From the NCBI RefSeq assembly GCF_001625215.2, contig NC_030383.2, positions 5,778,779-5,842,778 of the forward strand: 64,000 nt of DNA. The letters run 5' to 3'. This DNA is from Daucus carota subsp. sativus (lineage: Eukaryota; Streptophyta; Magnoliopsida; Apiales; Apiaceae). Position numbers and translations under genes: made by a program. Positions 58,501 through 64,000 of the stretch are shown here, in pieces. Under the pieces are notes generated by a model, which saw only the letters and a list, made by a program, of their open reading frames with translations, was not told the DNA's origin and did not search any database. How positions within the stretch are numbered: position 1 is the first letter of the stretch; each line of letters begins with the position of its first letter.

Positions 58501-58929
58501 CTGTATGTTGACAGTCGATCAAGGTCTCCAAGAAGAGAACGAGGTGGTGAACGTGAGCGGAGGCGTCAGAGAAGTCCTAGCTACAGCAGAAGCCCGGAGC
58601 CAAAGGGTTCCCCACCTCTCTCCAAGGCGAGGAAGAACAGCCCAACACCTGTAGATGAAAGCCCCATTGAGAATGTTAGCCCTTCTCCGGAGAGAGCCAA
58701 AAGGGCTACTGAACAAGATGGGTATGAATACACTGAGAGCCTTCGAGGTAGGAGCAGAAGTCCTTTAAGCCCTGGAAGGTATACTCCTATCTCTCCAGGG
58801 AATGGCAGCCCTTTGGAAGCTAATGGCATAGCTAATGGAGCAGGTCGTAGCCCAGATGCAAAAGATGAGAGTCCTCATGAGGATGACTACAGTAATCGTT
58901 TCTCCCCAAGGGGCAGCGAGTCACCTTAG
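55512..58929 (+). CDS. RS2Z: RS2Z-type SR splicing factor
   Basis: Coding exons 55,512-55,618, 56,601-56,640, 56,798-56,893, 57,007-57,203, 57,403-57,501 and 58,515-58,929 give 317 residues. A 5' non-coding exon ends at 54,741, so intron 1 lies in the 5' UTR. An RRM spans about residues 12-80 ([26 protein letters not shown]). Two CCHC zinc knuckles follow, [14 protein letters not shown] (104-117) and [14 protein letters not shown] (126-139). An RS domain and a serine-proline-rich, acidic tail complete it ([18 protein letters not shown]). Two knuckles plus this tail define the plant-specific RS2Z32/33 group, which acts in splice-site selection in nuclear speckles. The long 57,502-58,514 intron is a candidate for regulated splicing. 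A 21-bp duplication spans the stop (58,910-58,950). Confidence 0.95.
56107..56285. mobile_element. MITE with palindromic termini, copy 2
   Basis: Left TCTATGGTGTGCCCATGGGC and right GCCCTTGGGCACACATTAGA are 28-bp inverted repeats with about three mismatches. Each end contains its own near-palindrome TGTGCCC-AT-GGGCACA. It lies in an RS2Z intron and is related to the element at 3,698-3,870. Confidence 0.7.
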
Positions 58930-59795
58930 GGGCAGTGAGTCACCTTAGGTTGCTTGAACATTACCTGATGAATGCTTTAATCTTTATTATTTGCTAGCTA
59001 TTAAACCATTATCGTACTTGTTAAAGACCTCCGATATTTGCTAGCTTGTTCTGGATTTTGTTTTTCTGAGGCTGGTACTCTTATTTAAACTTTTCTTTTG
59101 ACAGTTATTTAAACTTATATAAAGCAAAGCGGTTTGTCCGAAAAAGAAGAGTGTTTGGAGTTTTTTTCTTCTTTTTTTTGTGTGAATGTTTTAAATAGCT
59201 ATGAGGTCTGTTTCATGCTTGTAAGTATTGACCCTTGCCCTTGTACAGCTTTCTGTGATCGCTGGGGTAGAAGTTAGTTGCATATAGTGGTCCTTTATTT
59301 CTTGACTACTGATAAAAAAGCTAGATAGGTAACCTGGTTTTCTATGATACAAACCAATATCTGAAGCACAGCTAGAAGTTCAGCTTATGAGTTGTGTATG
59401 CCTTAAATTTATATTTTGCAATTTATCATGATTGCACTTGAATGAGCAGTAACCTTGCAAGTGGAACAAGTTGCTGCAAGAGATGCCCTTACCAGAATGC
59501 TGTGAGAGATGCCCTTTAAGTAGTATCTAATGCTGGCAGACCTTTGGCAGTTTTCTCATACCAGGATTTCTATTCCACTTTATTCTTTGCTTTTATTTGA
59601 TCCCCTCAACTTTTAACTCCACCTTGAATAGATGATATTCCAGAAGGATCTTTGGTTTCAATGGATGTGTGTACAGTGTATATCATACCTTCAGAAAACA
59701 AGGTCTAGGTTAGTGGGAGTATAATATTTTGCTTAATATAGAGAAATGATGAGCCAAATTTCGAATAAGCATAAGCTGCTTTTCTAGAAAATGCT
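58930..59795. other. RS2Z 3' UTR and intergenic stretch
   Basis: No coding frame of note. The repeated phrase AGAGATGCCCTT (about 59,480-59,515) is the only internal repeat seen. Confidence 0.5.
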
Positions 59796-60503
59796 TTGCT
59801 CTGCAAAAGAGTATTTATAGGTAAAACTTTGAACCTTGGGTGGCAAAAGGAAAACAAACAAGTTGGAACTGGGATGTATCCTTACTCCAGTTCGGAGTCC
59901 GGCATAACAAGCTATAAATCTTCTTATCTCGCCTGGAATAGCGACGATAGTGAGGACATGGGCTTCTATGTTGAGCCATTTCCATATTGTCAAGAAGATT
60001 TCTTTTACAGGTCTGGTTTCTGCAAGAACTGGGAAGGAGAGGATGATGTATATGCTTCTGGTGCTGCTAATTTATTAGGGGATTACTTCTCCCGTTTTGT
60101 TTGGGATGGATTCAAGATTTCCGAGGGCTCTGATGCTTTCAATGACAGATATGATGATTTGAAAATGGTAAAAGATTTGTCTGATTTTGTTGGTTGGGAC
60201 GAATATAAGTATTGTGAAGGCTCCGATGGTTTGGATATGGTAAAAGATTTGTACGGAGACAAAGAACTGTATGATAGTTATGGAAGTTCCGGTACAGAAA
60301 GAGAAACACAATTCAGGGCTGAACATATCCCTTGGTTTGATCGGGATTATGGATTTCAAGATAGGGTGGACGAAGACTGCGGTGCTGCTGAACTCAAGTC
60401 AAAATATAGCCAGAGTTGGGAATCATGGGATGAGATGGGACTATATGAGCAAATCTTTGGCGACTGGCATAATATGTTAAGATCAGACACTGAAGCAGGG
60501 TAG
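59796..60503 (+). CDS. unknown acidic, tyrosine-rich protein
   Basis: An open frame of 235 codons; an in-frame ATG at 59,874 (MYPYSSSESGITSYKSSYLA) would give 209 and starts a more protein-like stretch. The product is strongly acidic and rich in D, E, Y, G and W. It has an internal imperfect repeat (EGSDAFNDRYDDLKMVKDL and EGSDGLDMVKDLYGDKEL) and a C terminus WESWDEMGLYEQIFGDW. I see no signal peptide, helix or known domain. Its length, composition and single clean frame argue for a real or recently real gene. It may be the last exon of a larger gene, since nothing marks a promoter just upstream. Confidence 0.5.
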   Translation: MLCKRVFIGKTLNLGWQKENKQVGTGMYPYSSSESGITSYKSSYLAWNSDDSEDMGFYVEPFPYCQEDFFYRSGFCKNWEGEDDVYASGAANLLGDYFSRFVWDGFKISEGSDAFNDRYDDLKMVKDLSDFVGWDEYKYCEGSDGLDMVKDLYGDKELYDSYGSSGTERETQFRAEHIPWFDRDYGFQDRVDEDCGAAELKSKYSQSWESWDEMGLYEQIFGDWHNMLRSDTEAG

Positions 60504-60799
60504 AAACTGAACTTACTTGAACTTCAACGACCGAGAGCCTGTGTCCATTTTTCTTTATGGGCAAAGTAGAAATATCTACAAATACATCAACAAGATATTG
60601 ATCAATTCTTGCAAATTTTGGTTTGAGTTGATTAGTTTTATGAATCAAAGTACTTTTAACGACTTCCTTAATCTTGCAAGTATCAGGAGTAATCAGGGTA
60701 TATAATCTTATATCTACATCTTCCATATAAGTGAAAAATATAACTGCACATATAGCGTATCTGTGGTTAGGCATGTAATCATATAAAAGAACAGAACAA
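60504..60799. other. short convergent intergenic gap
   Basis: Lies between the tail-to-tail genes ending at 60,503 (+) and 60,800 (-); probably both 3' UTRs. Confidence 0.5.
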
Positions 60800-63700
60800 T
60801 TACACAGAGCCACCAAAGGGGCCGATTCCTAACTCATCTTCAATATCATCATCCTCTTCAAAAAGTCTAAGAAAACGAGCCTGCTCATGCTCTCTCCTCT
60901 TTTTCTGCCAAAACTTATATGCGGCAACCATTCCAACAATGATAACACTTGAAGCTAAAGCACTTGTGAATACCACCACAGTCCAATGCATTCTTCTACC
61001 TCCGTCATGATGCTTGTCATTTTTCTCCACAGAGCCCGAGGAGTTCTCTATATCTGTCATAAAAATAGAGATTTATGTACTGTGCTCGATAAAGCAAGTA
61101 TAGCTATAATAATAAGTTAATAACTTATATATTATTATAATAACTTATGGTCAGTATGCACATATCTGCAAGTCCAGAAATTGTCCTATTAATATCATTT
61201 CAGTGTCGAATTATGACAATGAAACCACATGTAGGTGAGTGCTATTAGATGTGCCGTTAAATGGAATAACACATATGCATCGTACTATCATATGCTAGAA
61301 GGCATTACTTTTAATGAGACCCTCATTAGAAGCTAAAATAGACACTGCAGATAAAAACTTGATTAACCTAAACATACTGACTAACAGGGGCTGTTACCTC
61401 GCAGATAATCTTATTTGGCTGCTTGACCTTATAAGAACATCCAAAATTTATATAACGCAGACCTATGGGTTTTTTGACAGGCTTAAACCAGAATAAAAAG
61501 TGATCACAGATGCTCCAGAGGATGTAACAGAACTACTTGAGATATATACATTGTACTCTAAATGTTCACAATTATCGGACTTGACAGTAGGAGACTAAAT
61601 AGATGATCATTCTTACACTAGATATCTAATTCATTATTGGGCTGAAAACCTGGAGAATATAAACCATCGGTCCCATTTTTTTTTTTTGCCTTTTCCTCCC
61701 TTTTCTAGCCTTTTCCCACAGAATATAGGAGTCTGGCAAGCAATTCAATATAGTAAAATGTTGGGAAAATAGATTTTTTTGTCACCGAACTTATTATGTT
61801 TTTAGAAACTTGCCACTCAACTAAATTTTTTTTCCTTTTAGTCACTGATGTTAGGTTTGGATTTGTTTTTAGTCACTAACTTAGGTTCGGATATGATTAT
61901 TAGCATTGTGATAATTTTTTGTAGCATCATTAACACATAGCGATAGTAAATAATTTTTTGATAATATGATGTATGTTTATATCTTTGTATATAGCAATAA
62001 TAACATAAAATGAGGTGATATAATATTAAAATCAGGAAAAATCGTAATTGGAATTCTAGAAATTCATTAAATCATCATTATGGAATCAATGACTTCAAAT
62101 AATTTATGCTCTCCATGATAAAATAAAGTCTAATTGAGTGATACGATGCATCATCTTTCACTATTAAAGTTTCAATCACCTAGTTCAGCCTAAGATCTCT
62201 CTTAAATTTATTCTCATAATTTTTAATAACTTTATTTTATTATAATTTTCAAAATAAAGATATATAAATAGAGAGGAAAACTTATTCTTCGATGATTTAT
62301 GAGATTTTCTTTTTGCGTATAAAAATTCAGACACTAAATTTTTATTTGGAAGAAAAACTAAAATAATTTATGAGAGTACACTTTTTGAAACCGTAAAATG
62401 TGTGTTTAACTCTTATTACCGAAGATAAACGATCCTGGGTACATAAAAGTACTATATATAAAGATAGGCATATATCAAATTATCAAAATATTACAGGTTA
62501 TCACTATATTTTAATAATACTACAAAAAATTAATATAATGGTAATAATCAAATCCGAACCTAACTTTAGTGGCAAAAAAAATTCCGAACCTAACATCAGT
62601 GACTAAAAGGAAAAAAAAATTAGTTGAGTGGCAAGTTTCTAAAAATATAATAAGTTCGGTGACAAAAAAATCTATTTTCCCTAAAATGTTTTAATGTGTA
62701 TTCCTCAACTAAATTGCAACACACGCGGTGCTATAACGAGTTTACCATGATATTACTAATAAATGAAACTATCTACAAATGCTTTCATCAAAAACATCAA
62801 GCATCACCATAAGAAGTCATTTTTCTAGTGGTCTGCACTTTGAATTTTAAATTTAGAAATGATGCCACTGATCAACTAGTCTAAGTCAATGCAAGACATG
62901 TCCGAAGTAAATTAAGAATTGCAAGGTATAAAACCCTCACCTGCTTTCATGGCAACACAGTCCGGACAAAAAAATGTAGCATTAAATTCCTTTTCTACAG
63001 AGTAGCCATACTGGCCATTAGGGACCGTAAAATCATCTGGGCAAAATTCCCACTCGCCAAACACATCATCAGATTTCAAGCTGTCTTTTTCATATAATCC
63101 ACATCGCTTGCATTTATTATTTGAAAACTCTGTCAGGGGCTGTAAAAAATCAAAGATTTAAATATGAAATTTGACTTGCAATTAGTTTTCCCACATCAAA
63201 AAAATTAAATGCTCAAGCATCAAAGCAAGTCATATTTTCAGTTTAGCCATGTGCGATAAAAATAAAAGACTTTGATGCAGTTGAAAGAGATGACATGGAG
63301 CCAGGATCCAGACACAATAGCAAATACCATAACAAAATCCTAAAAGGACTAGATTTTGGATAATAATGGAAATCTAGTACACTGTTATTACCAGACCTGT
63401 ATACTGTGGCAAATTCAATATTATGAATCTACAACCGGGAAAAGAAAAAAAGTTAACATGTTCTCTTAACTCTTAAGTTAACAGCAACACCCTTGTCATG
63501 CTTTCGAAAATTTTACCTACCTTGGTAACTTAGGCATTAATATCTGAATAAGAAGAAGGAATCATTTGAAAGAGAAAGACATCTACACTAAATAAATCAT
63601 ACGCTCAAGCAAAAGTTATGCCTGTGTGTTGGAATTTGCGGGGAAGGTAATCAATGCAAAAGAAAATTTATTAAATTTCCATAATAATCCTAGGATACAT

Positions 63701-64000
63701 TATCATACTTCCTTTCACACTCGTTTGATCTAAATTCGACATCACATACAATGGACAAAGAATGCTAATCCAATTTCAAAAGCTAGAGCAGGGCAATACA
63801 CCAAAATCCAAATATTTACAATAATTAACCTACTACTTATACAAAAGCAAAAAACAGGACCGAGCTAAGTGACGAACTAACAACAAACCTGCCAAGATTC
63901 TTGACCCCTGAAAGCGTACACGACATTCTTTTTCTTGACATCGGGCAAAAATGTCTTGTTCTCCCCTTTACAGCTGAAGTAAACTTGTGGTTCAACGGGT
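60800..64000 (-). CDS. cysteine-rich extracellular domain, single-pass membrane protein (partial)
   Basis: Exons 64,000-63,889 (cut by the window edge), 63,139-62,941 and 61,053-60,800 join in frame for about 188 C-terminal residues. The outer domain has QVYFSCKGENKTFLPDV, LTEFSNNKCKRCGLYEKD, EWEFCPDDFTVPNG and FNATFFCPDC, with paired cysteines and an N-glycosylation-type NAT. Next come a polar stalk and one helix (WTVVVFTSALASSVIIVGMV). The cytosolic tail is basic then acidic (FWQKKRREHEQARFLRLFEE, DDDIEDELGIGPFGGSV). I believe this family is catalogued as a plant DUF (possibly DUF7953); its function is not known to me. The 1.9-kb last intron hosts the Mutator-like element at 61,763-62,681. 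Confidence 0.75.
61763..62681. mobile_element. Mutator-like foldback element
   Basis: Inverted arms of more than 100 bp begin GGGAAAATAGATTTTTTTGT and contain GAAACTTGCCACTCAACTAA and CCTTTTAGTCACTGATGTTA. The right arm repeats them in reverse with few mismatches. A perfect 9-bp duplication TAAAATGTT flanks it (61,754-61,762 and 62,682-62,690). 919 bp, non-coding interior. Confidence 0.85.

Overview
This is nuclear DNA of a flowering plant, most likely a eudicot. It is AT-rich, its genes are split by GT-AG introns, and the families are typical of land plants: TRM/DUF4378, S-locus lectin receptor kinase, MAKR, RS2Z splicing factor, UXS, plant Nup98. A closer placement (an asterid is possible) is a guess. 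All spliced models below were built by hand from splice sites and reading-frame continuity.

Layout. 1-2,500 (+): 3' end of a DUF4378 (TRM-like) gene. 5,740-13,800 (+): a second gene of the same family, decayed, with a complete Ty1/copia retrotransposon (6,167-11,696, identical-looking 487-bp LTRs, TATCT target duplication) in its first intron. 14,424-17,578 (-): intact seven-exon G-type lectin receptor kinase. 18,200-19,434 (-): three-exon heavy-metal-associated (HMA) domain protein. 22,791-28,475 (-): seven-exon UDP-glucuronate decarboxylase (UXS) with a U12-type AT-AC intron and a small Helitron in an intron. 29,103-31,594 (+): 5'-truncated LINE with a long open frame. 32,088-33,800: three nested DNA transposons. 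35,390-36,872 (+): possible three-exon gene for a 61-residue protein. 38,847-39,722 (-): MAKR-type kinase regulator. 43,361-49,496 (-): ten-exon Nup98 homologue whose frame stops exactly at the HF of the autoproteolytic HFS site, with a plastid-type trnW-like tRNA in an intron. 50,094-50,792 (-): decayed RNase H-like gene. 51,140-53,334 (-): decayed LINE. 54,685-58,929 (+): RS2Z-type SR splicing factor. 59,796-60,503 (+): unknown acidic protein. 60,800-64,000 (-): 3' part of a cysteine-rich single-pass membrane protein gene.

The genes do not form a pathway; each is an independent transcription unit. Between and inside them lie many small DNA transposons: six Stowaway-like, two Tourist/Harbinger-like, three hAT-like, two Mutator-like, one Helitron, and two copies of a MITE family with palindromic ends. 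Several have exact target duplications visible in the sequence. The strongest unusual signals are a 14-bp perfect match between the copia LTR and the site where a tRNA primer should bind (possible self-priming), the AT-AC intron in UXS, the Nup98 stop codon at its self-cleavage site, and the triple transposon nest.
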